The notes beneath the pieces were generated by a model. That model made no database searches, was not told where the DNA came from, and worked only from the letters and a program-made list of their open reading frames with translations. The position numbers and the translations under genes are program-made. A stretch of 64,000 nucleotides of DNA from Dryocola sp032000125 (lineage in GTDB: Bacteria > Pseudomonadota > Gammaproteobacteria > Enterobacterales > Enterobacteriaceae). The stretch's first letter is position 1. Each line of letters starts with the position of its first letter. Location of the stretch: contig DAMALH010000022.1 in NCBI GenBank assembly GCA_032000125.1, positions 11,321 through 75,320 of the forward strand, given 5' to 3'. Shown here piece after piece: positions 41,460 through 50,884 of the stretch.

Positions 41460-42638
41460 TTAACGCGCAACCCAGCCAAGGGTGCGCTGTGCCAGCACAT
41501 CGCGTGCCGGAGTAAAATGTTCCATCGCCATCAGACCAAGGTTGCGCCCCGCCACCAGCGGCGCCCAGCGGTTGGCGAATAAATGCACCAGGCCATCCGT
41601 TACGCCAACGGTGGCGGTTTTATCCGTTGCCCGACGTTGTTGATAGGCTGCCAGCACCGGATAACTGCCCGGATCCTGCTGCGCCTGCCAGGCGGCCGTC
41701 AGCGATTCCGCAAGCGATATGACATCGCGCAAACCGAGGTTAAAGCCCTGCCCGGCTATCGGATGCAATGTTTGCGCCGCATTGCCAACGAGCGCCACGC
41801 GGTGCGAAACCGTCTGCGAAGCGGTAGTCAGCGCCAGCGGGTAAATATTACGCGCGCCGGCATGGGTGATACGCCCAAGGCGCCAGCCAAAAGCACGCTG
41901 CAATTCATTGCAGAATCGCTCGTCGTCCCAGCTTTTCACCTCTTCCAGCGCGTCCTGCGGATGGCACCAGACCAGCGAGCAGCGTCCATCGGACATTGGC
42001 AGCATCGCCAGCGGGCCATACTGCGTGAAACGCTCGAACGCACGGCCATTGTGCGGCAGCGCGGTCGTGACGTTCGCGATGGCGGCAATCTGCCGGTAGT
42101 CCTCTTGCTGCCAGGTAATACCGCACTGCGCCGCAAGCGAAGAGCGTGAGCCGTCTGCCGCAATCAGCAGTTTGCCTTCCAGCACGGTGCCATTATCAAG
42201 CGCAACGCTAACCTGATTTTCTTCGCGAGTGAGGGAGGCTACGCGCTGGGGGCAATGTAGGGTGACGCCGGGTGCCTTACGCAACAAAGCAAACAGCCGC
42301 TGGCCGACATCATGCAGCTCAACCACCTGCCCCAGCGCGCTAATCTGATAATCTTCCGCCTGCAGCGTGACAAAACCGGCATGGCCTTTATCGCTCACGT
42401 GCACGGACGTGATTGCTGTTGCGCAAGACGAAATCGCAGGCCAGACGCCGATGTTAGTCAACTGCTGGCAGGTGCCCTGCGCCAGCGCAATCGCACGAGC
42501 GTCAAAACCGGGATGTGCAGCCGCCTCGGGCGCGCTAGCTTCTACCAGATGAACCGGCAGCCTGCCGCCCGTCATATGCGAGAGGGCCAGCGCAAGCGTT
42601 GCGCCGGTCATGCCGCCGCCGACAACGATCATGCTCAT
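41460..42638 (-). CDS. ubiH: Ubiquinone C6/C8-hydroxylase UbiH (2-octaprenyl-6-methoxyphenol hydroxylase)
   Basis: A 392-residue FAD monooxygenase: VVGGGMTGATLALAL, AADGSRSSLA and GNAAQTLHPIAGQGFNLGLRD. It overlaps the end of pepP by 4 nt (ATGA), giving translational coupling. Role in aerobic ubiquinone synthesis is known for the family. Confidence 0.97.
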   Translation of the reverse strand: MSMIVVGGGMTGATLALALSHMTGGRLPVHLVEASAPEAAAHPGFDARAIALAQGTCQQLTNIGVWPAISSCATAITSVHVSDKGHAGFVTLQAEDYQISALGQVVELHDVGQRLFALLRKAPGVTLHCPQRVASLTREENQVSVALDNGTVLEGKLLIAADGSRSSLAAQCGITWQQEDYRQIAAIANVTTALPHNGRAFERFTQYGPLAMLPMSDGRCSLVWCHPQDALEEVKSWDDERFCNELQRAFGWRLGRITHAGARNIYPLALTTASQTVSHRVALVGNAAQTLHPIAGQGFNLGLRDVISLAESLTAAWQAQQDPGSYPVLAAYQQRRATDKTATVGVTDGLVHLFANRWAPLVAGRNLGLMAMEHFTPARDVLAQRTLGWVAR

Positions 42639-43951
42639 AGCTGACGCGCCGCGGCCATCAGGGCTTCTATCTCATCGGCGGATTTCACTACGCTTGCCGT
42701 CAGGTTTTCGTTGCCGTCGGCGGTGATAACGATGTCGTCTTCGATACGAATGCCGATGCCGCGGTATTGCGCCGGAACATCCGCATCTGGCGCAATGTAT
42801 AAGCCTGGTTCAACGGTGATAACCATGCCCGGTTCAAGCTCCCGTGAACGATCCGGGCCATAGGCGCCGACATCGTGCACATCCAGCCCCAGCCAGTGGC
42901 TCAGGCCATGCATGAAGAAGGGACGATGCCCGTTATCGGCAATCAGTTGGTCAACATCGCCGTTGAGAATGCCAAGTTTTACCAGCCCGCTAACCATGAT
43001 GCGGATGACCTCACCGGTAACCTCCTGCATGGAGGTGCCGGGGCGATAAAGCTTCAGCGCGGTTTCCAGCGATTCAAGAACGATGTCGTAAATCGCCCGC
43101 TGCGGCGCGGTAAATTTGCCGTTCACCGGGAAAGTGCGGGTGATATCGCCTGCATAGCCTTTGTATTCGCAGCCCGCGTCAATCAACACCAGATCGCCGT
43201 CGCGCATTTCGCTTTCGTTTTCGGTGTAATGCAGGATGCAGCCGTTTTCACCGCTGCCAACGATAGTGTTGTAGGACGGGAAACGCGCGCCGTGGCGACT
43301 AAACTCATGCAGGATTTCACCCTCAAGCTGGTATTCAAACATGCCGGGGCGGCATGTTTGCATTGCACGAGCGTGGGCCAGCGCGGTGATTTCCCCTGCG
43401 CGGCGCAGCACGGCGATCTCTTCTTCAGATTTGAACAGCCTCATCTCATGCAGCCACGGACGCCAGTCGGTGAGCGTTGCCGGCGCAGAAAGATTCTGGC
43501 GCGAACCGCGACGCAGTTTATCCAACGCGGCAAAGACGATGCTGTCCGCATAAGCGTATTCGCCCTGAGCGTGGTATACGACATCCAGACCGTTGAGTAA
43601 CTGATACAACTGTTCGTCAATTTCGCAAAAAGCTAAAGCGCGATCGACCGCCAGTTTTTCCGGCGCGGCGTCCTGCCCGAGGCGACGGCCAAACCAGATT
43701 TCTGCGGTTTTATCGCGCAGCCGGTTGAACAGCACGCTGTGATTGTGGTGTTCATCGCTTTTGATAAGAACCAGCACGGCTTCAGGTTCGTTGAAACCGG
43801 TGAGATACCAGAAGTCGCTGTTCTGGCGGTACGGGTATTCACTGTCCGCGCTGCGCGTTGCCTCTGGGGCGGCAAAAATTAGCGCGGCGCTGGCCGGGGC
43901 CATTTTCGCCAGCAGCGCCTGGCGGCGACGAAGAAATTCCTGCTGAGTCAT
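42635..43951 (-). CDS. pepP: Xaa-Pro aminopeptidase P
   Basis: A 438-residue metallo-aminopeptidase that removes N-terminal residues before proline. Metal ligands appear in LVLIDAGCEYKGYAGDITRTFP (two Asp), HGLSHWLGLDVHD (His) and two late Glu (TVEPGLY, RIEDDIV). It lies between ygfB and ubiH, as in E. coli. Confidence 0.97.
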   Translation of the reverse strand: MTQQEFLRRRQALLAKMAPASAALIFAAPEATRSADSEYPYRQNSDFWYLTGFNEPEAVLVLIKSDEHHNHSVLFNRLRDKTAEIWFGRRLGQDAAPEKLAVDRALAFCEIDEQLYQLLNGLDVVYHAQGEYAYADSIVFAALDKLRRGSRQNLSAPATLTDWRPWLHEMRLFKSEEEIAVLRRAGEITALAHARAMQTCRPGMFEYQLEGEILHEFSRHGARFPSYNTIVGSGENGCILHYTENESEMRDGDLVLIDAGCEYKGYAGDITRTFPVNGKFTAPQRAIYDIVLESLETALKLYRPGTSMQEVTGEVIRIMVSGLVKLGILNGDVDQLIADNGHRPFFMHGLSHWLGLDVHDVGAYGPDRSRELEPGMVITVEPGLYIAPDADVPAQYRGIGIRIEDDIVITADGNENLTASVVKSADEIEALMAAARQL

Positions 43952-43975
43952 TACACCTCCTGAAGCTGATTGTCC

Positions 43976-44554
43976 TTAGTGAAGCGTCGGCTTACGCACT
44001 TCCGGCGCCGTTGGCACCGGGCGGGTAAAGGTGTCGTGGCAGAGCAATGCGGCAACGCGCACGTATTCAACGATCTCCTCCAGCGACATCTCAAGTTCTT
44101 CCTGATCTTCGTCTTCGTCATAACCAAGCTGGGCGATATTGCGCAGATCGTCAATGGCCTCGCCGGTTTCGCCGGAGACTTTATCAAGCTTAGGCTGGGT
44201 AACGCCGAGGCCAAGCAGGAAGTGGTTTACCCAACCGGCCAGCGCGTCCGCTCGGTCGAACACCGTGGTTTCGTCACCGTCCGGCAGATAAAGCTGGAAC
44301 AGAAAGCCGTCGTCTTCCAGCGCATCGCCGGTTGCGGCATGCATATCGCGCAGGGTATCGGCGAGGTTCTGGCTGAACGCCAGGCCTTCATTTGTCAGGT
44401 CATGCAGCAGCGGTTGCCAGCTAGTGTCTTTGTTGCCACCGCACAGCATGCCGCTGATTAAGCCGTGCATTTCCGCAGGGGTCAGCCCTACGCCTTGTTC
44501 GTTCAAAAGTTGGCTTACGGCGTCGTAGCCTGGCATAGCGTTCTGTATAGACAT
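43976..44554 (-). CDS. ygfB: YgfB family protein
   Basis: A 192-residue UPF0149 protein of unclear function, starting MSIQNAMPGYDAVSQLL, with MHGLISGMLCGGN and the acidic LGYDEDEDQEELEMSLEE conserved. In Pseudomonas a YgfB homologue affects beta-lactamase regulation; no such claim can be made here. It heads the - strand ygfB-pepP-ubiH-ubiI operon and is divergent from zapA. Confidence 0.94.
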   Translation of the reverse strand: MSIQNAMPGYDAVSQLLNEQGVGLTPAEMHGLISGMLCGGNKDTSWQPLLHDLTNEGLAFSQNLADTLRDMHAATGDALEDDGFLFQLYLPDGDETTVFDRADALAGWVNHFLLGLGVTQPKLDKVSGETGEAIDDLRNIAQLGYDEDEDQEELEMSLEEIVEYVRVAALLCHDTFTRPVPTAPEVRKPTLH

Positions 44555-44722
44555 GCGCATTCGTCATCGTTGGCAGGGATAGTTCATGTTATGCTACCAC
44601 CAGGGACTCCGGGGCACCAGAAAAGGGCTTGTATCTTCATAACGGGGTAGCTATAGTGACGCCCCTTTCGCGCCCTGTTAACGGGTGGCGACAGGCAGGC
44701 GAGTTAACAGCAGGAAGGTGGC

Positions 44723-45052
44723 ATGTCTGCACAACCAGTCGATATCCAAATTTTCGGTCGTTCATTGCGCGTGAATTGTCCGCCTGAACAACAGGATGCG
44801 CTGAATCAGGCTGCGGTTGAGCTGGATCAGCGGTTGCAAGATTTAAAAGTTCGCACTAGAGTCACAAATACTGAGCAGTTAGTTTTCATCGCAGCGCTAA
44901 ACATTTGCTATGAATTAGCTCAGGAAAAATCGAAAACCCGTGACTACGCTGCTAACATGGAGCAGCGGATCAAAATGTTACAGCAGACCATTGAGCAAGC
45001 GTTACTTGACCAGGGTCGCATAACAGACAGACAGGGTCCAAACTTTGAATAA
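44723..45052 (+). CDS. zapA: Cell division protein ZapA
   Basis: A 109-residue FtsZ-bundling protein, E. coli length. N-terminal globular part (QPVDIQIFGRSLRVNCPPEQ) and a C-terminal coiled coil (LAQEKSKTRDYAANMEQRIKML-like stretch) are visible. It is followed by the 6S RNA gene. Confidence 0.96.
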   Translation: MSAQPVDIQIFGRSLRVNCPPEQQDALNQAAVELDQRLQDLKVRTRVTNTEQLVFIAALNICYELAQEKSKTRDYAANMEQRIKMLQQTIEQALLDQGRITDRQGPNFE

Positions 45053-45093
45053 CGCTTCATAGTTGTCTATGGTAGAGTAACTGTGAAGGAAAA

Positions 45094-45277
45094 ATTTCTC
45101 TGAGATGTTTGCAAGCGGGCCAGTCCCCTGAGCCGATATTTCATACCACAAGAATGTGGCGATCCACCGTCGGTGAGCATGCTCGGTCCGTCCGAGAAGC
45201 CTTAAGACAGTGACGCTGCATTCACCTTGAACCAAGGGTTCAAGGGTTACAGCCTGCGGCGGCATCTCGGAGATTCC
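45094..45277 (+). ncRNA. ssrS: 6S RNA
   Basis: A 184-nt RNA collinear with E. coli 6S RNA, from ATTTCTCTGAGATG to CATCTCGGAGATTCC; the two ends pair to form the closing stem, and the central bubble that mimics an open promoter (around GAGCATGCTCGGTCC) is conserved. It inhibits sigma70 RNA polymerase in stationary phase. It is placed between zapA and fau, as usual. Confidence 0.97.
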
Positions 45278-45300
45278 CTCTTTCTACCCGGTCATCATGA

Positions 45301-45915
45301 ATGACACACATATCGCAAGTTCCGCCTCCTCATATTGTTTCAACGCTTCGCACAGAAATTCGTCAGACCATCCGGCAGCGACGCCGCACCCTCACCGATA
45401 CCGAACAGCAACGCTTTGCCGAACTGGCAGCCCTGCGCATGCTGGCCTATGCGCCGGTGATGGACGCTGCAAGCGTTGCGGTGTTTTTGTCCTTCGACGG
45501 TGAGCTGGATACTCATCCGCTGATTCGCGCGCTATGGCAGGCGGGAAAGGCCGTTTATCTTCCGGTGCTACACCCGTTCAGTAAAGGCAGCCTGCTATTT
45601 TTACGCTACGACAAAAGCAGCCATCTGGTGATGAATCGTCTGAAAATTCTGGAACCGAAGCTCGACGTGCGCAGCGTTTTACCGCTGGATAAACTGGATG
45701 TGCTGATAACGCCGCTGGTGGCCTTTGATGAGCAAGGACAGCGCCTGGGCATGGGCGGAGGCTTCTACGATCGCACCCTGCAAAACTGGCGGCAGCATGG
45801 CTTGTGGCCCGTTGGGCTTGCGCATGATTGCCAGCTAGTACCGACATTGCCTGCCGAAGAGTGGGATATTCCATTGCCTGCGGTCGTGACGCCTTCGCGC
45901 CTTTGGGAGTGGTGA
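45301..45915 (+). CDS. fau: 5-formyltetrahydrofolate cyclo-ligase
   Basis: A 204-residue enzyme converting 5-formyl-THF to 5,10-methenyl-THF (YgfA). IRQRRRTLT, LPVLHPFSKG, LITPLVAFDEQGQRLGMGGG and FYDRTLQNW are the family motifs. The protein is about 20 residues longer at the N-terminus than the E. coli form; no ATG is available at the E. coli position, and the start at 45301 has a weak ribosome site. It is cotranscribed with 6S RNA in E. coli. Confidence 0.93.
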   Translation: MTHISQVPPPHIVSTLRTEIRQTIRQRRRTLTDTEQQRFAELAALRMLAYAPVMDAASVAVFLSFDGELDTHPLIRALWQAGKAVYLPVLHPFSKGSLLFLRYDKSSHLVMNRLKILEPKLDVRSVLPLDKLDVLITPLVAFDEQGQRLGMGGGFYDRTLQNWRQHGLWPVGLAHDCQLVPTLPAEEWDIPLPAVVTPSRLWEW

Positions 45916-45958
45916 AACGCTTCTCCCCCGAACGAGGGAGAAGATAAGCAGGTGTTTA

Positions 45959-47197
45959 TCAGTAAAGCAAACGAGCGCGGATAGTGCCCGGAATGGCCTT
46001 CATTGATTTTAAAGCCGCCTCAGCGACATCTTCCTCGGCGTCAATATCAATCACCACATAGCCCATTTTCGGCGTTGTTTGCAGATACTGCGCGGCGATG
46101 TTGATCCCCTGCTCGGCAAAAATCTGGTTCAGCGCGGTCAGGATGCCCGGACGGTTTTCATGGATATGCAGCAGGCGGCTGGTGGTGCCCCCGTGCAGCG
46201 GCAGAGAAACTTCCGGGAAGTTCACCGCAGAAAGCGTTGAGCCGTTATCGGAGTATTTAGCCAGCTTGCCCGCCACTTCGAGGCCGATGTTTTCCTGCGC
46301 TTCCTGAGTTGAACCGCCGATGTGCGGAGTCAGGATCACGTTATCAAACTCGCACAGCGGAGAAGTAAAGGGATCGCTGTTGGTCGCAGGCTCGGTCGGG
46401 AATACGTCGATTGCCGCACCGGCGAGGTGCTTGCGAGCCAGCGCATCGCACAGCGCAGGAATATCAACTACGGTTCCGCGCGCATCGTTAATTAACAGCG
46501 CGCCCGGCTTCATCAGCGCCAGTTCGTTGGCACCAATCATATTCTTAGTGGAGGCATTCTCAGGGACGTGCAGGCTAACCACGTCGCTCATATTGAGCAG
46601 ATCCGACAGATGCTGCACCTGAGTCGCGTTACCCAGCGGCAGTTTGCTTTCAATATCGTAGAAGAAGACGTTCATACCCAGCGCTTCGGCCAGGATACCA
46701 AGCTGGGTGCCGATGTGGCCGTAGCCGATAATACCGAGCTTTTTGCCACGGGCTTCAAAGGAGCCCACGGCCAGCTTATTCCACACGCCACGGTGCGCCT
46801 TCGCGTTCGCTTCCGGTATGCCGCGCAGCAGAAGCAAGAGCTGGCCGATAACCAGTTCGGCAACAGAACGAGTGTTGGAGAACGGCGCGTTAAAGACCGG
46901 CACGCCGCGTTTTGCCGCCGCATCCAGATCGACCTGGTTAGTACCGATACAGAAGCAGCCGATCGCGACCAGTTTCTCTGCCGCAGCCAGAACATCTTCA
47001 GTTAAATGAGTGCGGGAACGTAAACCAATGAAATGGGCATCACGGATGGAGGCTTTAAGCGCATCGCTGTCAAGCGCGCCTTTGTGATACTCGATGTTGG
47101 TATAGCCTGCCGCACGAAGGTTCTCGACCGCTTTCTGGTGCACGCCTTCCACCAGCAGGAATTTAATTTTGTCTTTCTCCAGTGATACTTTTGCCAT
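45959..47197 (-). CDS. serA: D-3-phosphoglycerate dehydrogenase
   Basis: First enzyme of serine synthesis, 412 residues. NAD-binding LGIIGYGHIGTQLG, catalytic Arg/Glu/His in NDARGT, and PHIGGSTQEAQENIG, then a C-terminal ACT domain (LHIHENRPGILTALNQIF) that binds serine for feedback inhibition. Alone on the - strand between fau and rpiA. Confidence 0.98.
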   Translation of the reverse strand: MAKVSLEKDKIKFLLVEGVHQKAVENLRAAGYTNIEYHKGALDSDALKASIRDAHFIGLRSRTHLTEDVLAAAEKLVAIGCFCIGTNQVDLDAAAKRGVPVFNAPFSNTRSVAELVIGQLLLLLRGIPEANAKAHRGVWNKLAVGSFEARGKKLGIIGYGHIGTQLGILAEALGMNVFFYDIESKLPLGNATQVQHLSDLLNMSDVVSLHVPENASTKNMIGANELALMKPGALLINDARGTVVDIPALCDALARKHLAGAAIDVFPTEPATNSDPFTSPLCEFDNVILTPHIGGSTQEAQENIGLEVAGKLAKYSDNGSTLSAVNFPEVSLPLHGGTTSRLLHIHENRPGILTALNQIFAEQGINIAAQYLQTTPKMGYVVIDIDAEEDVAEAALKSMKAIPGTIRARLLY

Positions 47198-47479
47198 TTC
47201 CCGACCCTATTTTTCTGTGCTGTTGTGGTACTGCCTGTAAGTTACCCTGCCGTCAAAATATCAAAATCTACGCCTTCGGCAATATAAACGATTGCGTACA
47301 GGGGATGTTGAAAAGGAATAAGAGGCGAGGAGTTAGCACAAAATGCTGGTCGTAAAGGCGTTACAGGAAGGAAGCACAGGTGTTTTACAAGGATGTGACA
47401 TATGTCACCAAATTTGCCGTTAAAATAATTTGTCATTATTTATACGGATTTTTGGGACGCCTGAGGCGCCCCGGTCAGA

Positions 47480-48139
47480 TCATTTTACGATGGTTTTCAC
47501 GCCGTCAGCCGTACCAATCAGCGCAACATCCGCGCCACGATTAGCAAACAGGCCGACGGTGACCACACCCGGCAAACCGTTAATCTCGTTTTCCAGCGCC
47601 ACAGGATCGATAATGCTCAGGCCGTAGACATCAAGGATGATGTTGCCGTTATCCGTTACCACGCCCTGACGGTATTCCGGGCGGCCGCCCAGCTTAACCA
47701 GCCTGCGGGCCACGCAGCTACGCGCCATTGGAATGACTTCTACCGGCAGGGGGAAATTCCCCAGAATATCGACCTGCTTGGATGCATCCGCAATGCAGAT
47801 AAACTTATCGGCCACTGACGCAATGATCTTCTCGCGGGTAAGCGCCGCGCCGCCGCCTTTGATCATCTGCATTTGCCCGTTGATCTCATCTGCGCCGTCA
47901 ACGTAGATCCCAAGTGAATCCACTTCGTTCAGATCGTATACGGTAATGCCGAGGCTTTTCAGTTTGGCGGTGGAAGCGTCGGAGCTGGATACCGCACCAT
48001 CAATCTGATGTTTGACGGTGCCCAGAGCATCAATAAAGTGCGCGGCGGTAGAGCCTGTGCCCACGCCAACAATGGTGCCCGGCTGTACGTACTGCAGCGC
48101 TGCCCATCCGACTGCTTTTTTCAGTTCATCCTGCGTCAT
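47480..48139 (-). CDS. rpiA: Ribose-5-phosphate isomerase A
   Basis: A 219-residue pentose phosphate isomerase. VGVGTGSTAAHFIDAL binds phosphate, and DGADEINGQMQMIKGGGAAL holds the catalytic residues. The start at 48139 (MTQDELKKAVGW) matches the family; upstream open frame is not conserved. Divergent from argP. Confidence 0.98.
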   Translation of the reverse strand: MTQDELKKAVGWAALQYVQPGTIVGVGTGSTAAHFIDALGTVKHQIDGAVSSSDASTAKLKSLGITVYDLNEVDSLGIYVDGADEINGQMQMIKGGGAALTREKIIASVADKFICIADASKQVDILGNFPLPVEVIPMARSCVARRLVKLGGRPEYRQGVVTDNGNIILDVYGLSIIDPVALENEINGLPGVVTVGLFANRGADVALIGTADGVKTIVK

Positions 48140-48304
48140 GGTTAATTGCCTGTGCTGTGAAAACTGACGGGCATTATAGAGCAAGCGTCGGGAGATTGTC
48201 CCTGCGAACGGCCGAACTTAACCGATCTTTGTGGATTTGGTCTGGATCGGTCACAAATTTATGTCATAGTGCTGGCACAACGAAAACAGGAGTCAGCAAC
48301 AACA

Positions 48305-49204
48305 ATGAAACGTCCGGACTACAGAACGCTACAGGCGCTGGATGCGGTTATTCGTGAACGCGGCTTTGAGCGCGCGGCACAAAAGCTCTGCATTACTCAA
48401 TCCGCGGTTTCACAGCGTATCAAGCAACTGGAAAACATGTTCGGCCAGCCATTGTTAGTGCGTACCGTACCGCCGCGTCCAACCGAGCAGGGGCAGAAAC
48501 TGCTGGCGCTGTTGCGTCAGGTCGAGCTGCTGGAAGAAGAGTGGCTGGGGGATGAGCAAACCGGTTCAACGCCGCTGCTGCTTTCGCTGGCGGTAAACGC
48601 CGACAGCCTCGCAACCTGGCTACTGCCGGCGCTTGCGCCGGTGCTGGCCGACTCCCCTATCCGCCTGAATCTCCAGGTAGAAGACGAAACCCGCACGCAG
48701 GAACGCCTGCGCCGTGGCGAAGTTGTCGGCGCGGTATCGATTCAACCGCAGCCGCTGCCAAGCTGCCTGGTCGATCGTTTAGGCGCGCTGGACTATCTGT
48801 TTGTTGGCTCCAGAGACTTTGCCGCACGCTACTTCCCTAACGGCGTTACGCGCTCTGCGCTGCTGAAAGCGCCCGCGGTGGCGTTTGACCATCTGGATGA
48901 TATGCACCAGGCCTTCCTGCAACAAAACTTCGATCTTTCGCCCGGCAGCGTGCCGTGCCATATCGTTAATTCGTCAGAAGCCTTCGTACAACTGGCTCGC
49001 CAGGGCACCACGTGCTGCATGATCCCACATCTGCAAATCGAAAGGGAAATCAACAGCGGCGAGCTAATCGACCTGACGCCAGGCCTGATGCAAAGACGCA
49101 TGCTGTACTGGCACAGGTTTGCGCCGGAAAGCAGAATGATGCGCAACGTGACCGATGCTCTGCTGGAGTACGGACACCGGGTCTTACGCCAGGACGCCGA
49201 ATAG
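48305..49204 (+). CDS. argP: LysR-family regulator ArgP
   Basis: A 299-residue regulator of argO and lysine-related genes. N-terminal winged helix-turn-helix KRPDYRTLQALDAVIRERGF and TQSAVSQRIKQLENMFGQ, followed by the two-lobed effector domain for arginine/lysine. The start at 48305 follows an AGGAG-rich leader. Its target argO lies one gene further on. Confidence 0.97.
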   Translation: MKRPDYRTLQALDAVIRERGFERAAQKLCITQSAVSQRIKQLENMFGQPLLVRTVPPRPTEQGQKLLALLRQVELLEEEWLGDEQTGSTPLLLSLAVNADSLATWLLPALAPVLADSPIRLNLQVEDETRTQERLRRGEVVGAVSIQPQPLPSCLVDRLGALDYLFVGSRDFAARYFPNGVTRSALLKAPAVAFDHLDDMHQAFLQQNFDLSPGSVPCHIVNSSEAFVQLARQGTTCCMIPHLQIEREINSGELIDLTPGLMQRRMLYWHRFAPESRMMRNVTDALLEYGHRVLRQDAE

Positions 49205-49238
49205 CAAAAAGCCCGCCATATTCAGCGGGCTTTTTTGC
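49204..49238. terminator. Bidirectional terminator between argP and yggE
   Basis: Stem GCCCGC/GCGGGC (49211-49216 with 49225-49230) extended by A and T runs on both sides, so it can stop convergent argP and yggE transcripts. Confidence 0.93.
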
Positions 49239-49272
49239 TTTGTCGGATGGCAAGACGCCATCAACGAACAGC

Positions 49273-50004
49273 TTACTGCGCGGGCTGGCTCTGGGTACGT
49301 TCCAGCTCAAACACCACGTCTACCTGATCGTCAAACTGGATGGTTTGCTGATCGTAGGTATCCTGTGCGGAAGCGGGCGCCGCAGCCTCGGCTTTCATCA
49401 TCCGCACCATCGGCGCAGGCTGATAGTTTGAAACATGATAACGCACGCTGTAAACCTGACCCAGCTTGCTGTTAAAGCCTTCGGCTAACAGTTTCGCCTG
49501 GCGGGTGGCATCGTCGATGGCCGCTTTACGCGCTTTGTCTTTGTACTCTTCCGGATGGGCCACGCCCAGGGAGACAGAACGAATTTCATTGAGGCCGGCT
49601 TTCAAAGCGCCGTCCAGCAGCTCGTTCATTTTGTCAAGCTTGCGCAGGGTCACCTCAACCTGACGCACGGCGCGATAGCCTTTTAACTGAGTTTTACCGT
49701 CTTTCAGGTACTCATATTCAGGCTGCGTGCGCAAGTTAGCGGCGTTGATATCTTTTTTCTCAACGCCGCTTTGCTGCAGAAACGTCAGGTATTGCGCAAC
49801 GCGATCGTCAGCTTGCTTTTTAGCCGACGCCGCATCTTTAGCAGAGACGTTTACCTCAATAGCGAGCGTGGCAATATCAGGAACGGCGTCCACGCTTGCG
49901 GTGCCGGAAGTCACCACGTGCGGGCCGTTTGGCAGCTCATCCGCCAGCGCAGGAACCGAACCAAGCCCTACTAATGCAGCTAATGCCAGGGTTTTAAACT
50001 TCAC
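49273..50004 (-). CDS. yggE: SIMPL-domain periplasmic protein YggE
   Basis: A 243-residue secreted protein with a signal peptide ending VPALA-D and the SIMPL domain (VTSGTASVDAVPDIATLAIEV, KGYRAVRQVEVTLRKLD). YggE is linked to oxidative stress tolerance in E. coli; mechanism unknown. Divergent orientation to argP, convergent with none on its 3' side except the terminator. Confidence 0.94.
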   Translation of the reverse strand: MKFKTLALAALVGLGSVPALADELPNGPHVVTSGTASVDAVPDIATLAIEVNVSAKDAASAKKQADDRVAQYLTFLQQSGVEKKDINAANLRTQPEYEYLKDGKTQLKGYRAVRQVEVTLRKLDKMNELLDGALKAGLNEIRSVSLGVAHPEEYKDKARKAAIDDATRQAKLLAEGFNSKLGQVYSVRYHVSNYQPAPMVRMMKAEAAAPASAQDTYDQQTIQFDDQVDVVFELERTQSQPAQ

Positions 50005-50114
50005 TGTAATTCCTCCATGCTATGTTCCACTGTCATCACGTCCGGATAAGAACGTGGACATCTTGGCTGCAAGCTTAGCCTGGAATAAAAACTTGTCTAT
50101 CGGATAAAGGTGAA

Positions 50115-50750
50115 TTAACCCAACAGCGCTTTGAGATGCCCGACGCCGTCCCACGCCAGTTGCGAGGCGATAAACCACATCACCAGGCCGACTACGGCGT
50201 TAATGATCCGCTGGGCTTTGACGGTCCGCAAACGCGGCGCAAGCCATGCGGCCAGAATCGCCAGGCCATAGAACCACAGAATCGAGGCGCTGATGGTGCC
50301 CAGCGCAAACCAGCGCTTAGATTCTTCCGCAAGCTGCCCGCCCAGGCTGCCCAGCACGACAAAAGTATCAAGGTAGACGTGCGGATTAAGCCAGGTCACG
50401 GCCAGCATAGTAGCGATGATGCGCCAGCGCCCCTGCTTCATCACTTCCGCTGAAGCCAGCTCCACGCTGCTGCTCATCGCCGTTCGCAGCGCCCCCCAGC
50501 CGTACCAGAGCAAAAACGCCACGCCGCCCCAGGTTACAGCCGCCAACAGCCACGGCGATTTCGTCAGCACGGCGCTACCGCCGAAGATGCCGCCGCAAAT
50601 CAGCACCAGATCGCTTAGCGCGCACAGCGAAGCAATCATCAGGTGGTACTGGCGACGAATGCCCTGATTCATCACAAAGGCGTTTTGCGGGCCAAGCGGG
50701 AGGATCATGGCAGCACCCAGGGCAAGCCCCTGAAAGTAGTAAGATATCAC
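50115..50750 (-). CDS. argO: Arginine exporter ArgO (LysE family)
   Basis: A 211-residue inner-membrane exporter with five or six helices. The LysE signature LGPQNAFVMNQGIRRQ is at about residues 21-36 and TWLNPHVYLDTFVVLG near 110-125. Expression is expected to depend on ArgP, encoded two genes upstream. The ATG at 50750 fits the family. Confidence 0.96.
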   Translation of the reverse strand: MISYYFQGLALGAAMILPLGPQNAFVMNQGIRRQYHLMIASLCALSDLVLICGGIFGGSAVLTKSPWLLAAVTWGGVAFLLWYGWGALRTAMSSSVELASAEVMKQGRWRIIATMLAVTWLNPHVYLDTFVVLGSLGGQLAEESKRWFALGTISASILWFYGLAILAAWLAPRLRTVKAQRIINAVVGLVMWFIASQLAWDGVGHLKALLG

Positions 50751-50884
50751 GGTGGTTGGCTCTTCAATTTATGGTCACTGAAGAGAAGTGTACCCGGCGG
50801 GAATTATTAGCGGAAATGGATAATTTTAATGCTTAATCAGTAATGCTAATACTAAAACGGCCAGCCGAAGCTGGCCGTCGGTTA

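Noticed and set aside
47454..47472. GC-rich hairpin after rpiA as a terminator
   Set aside because: On the - strand the stem is followed by A residues, not a U-tract; the T-run lies on the wrong side.
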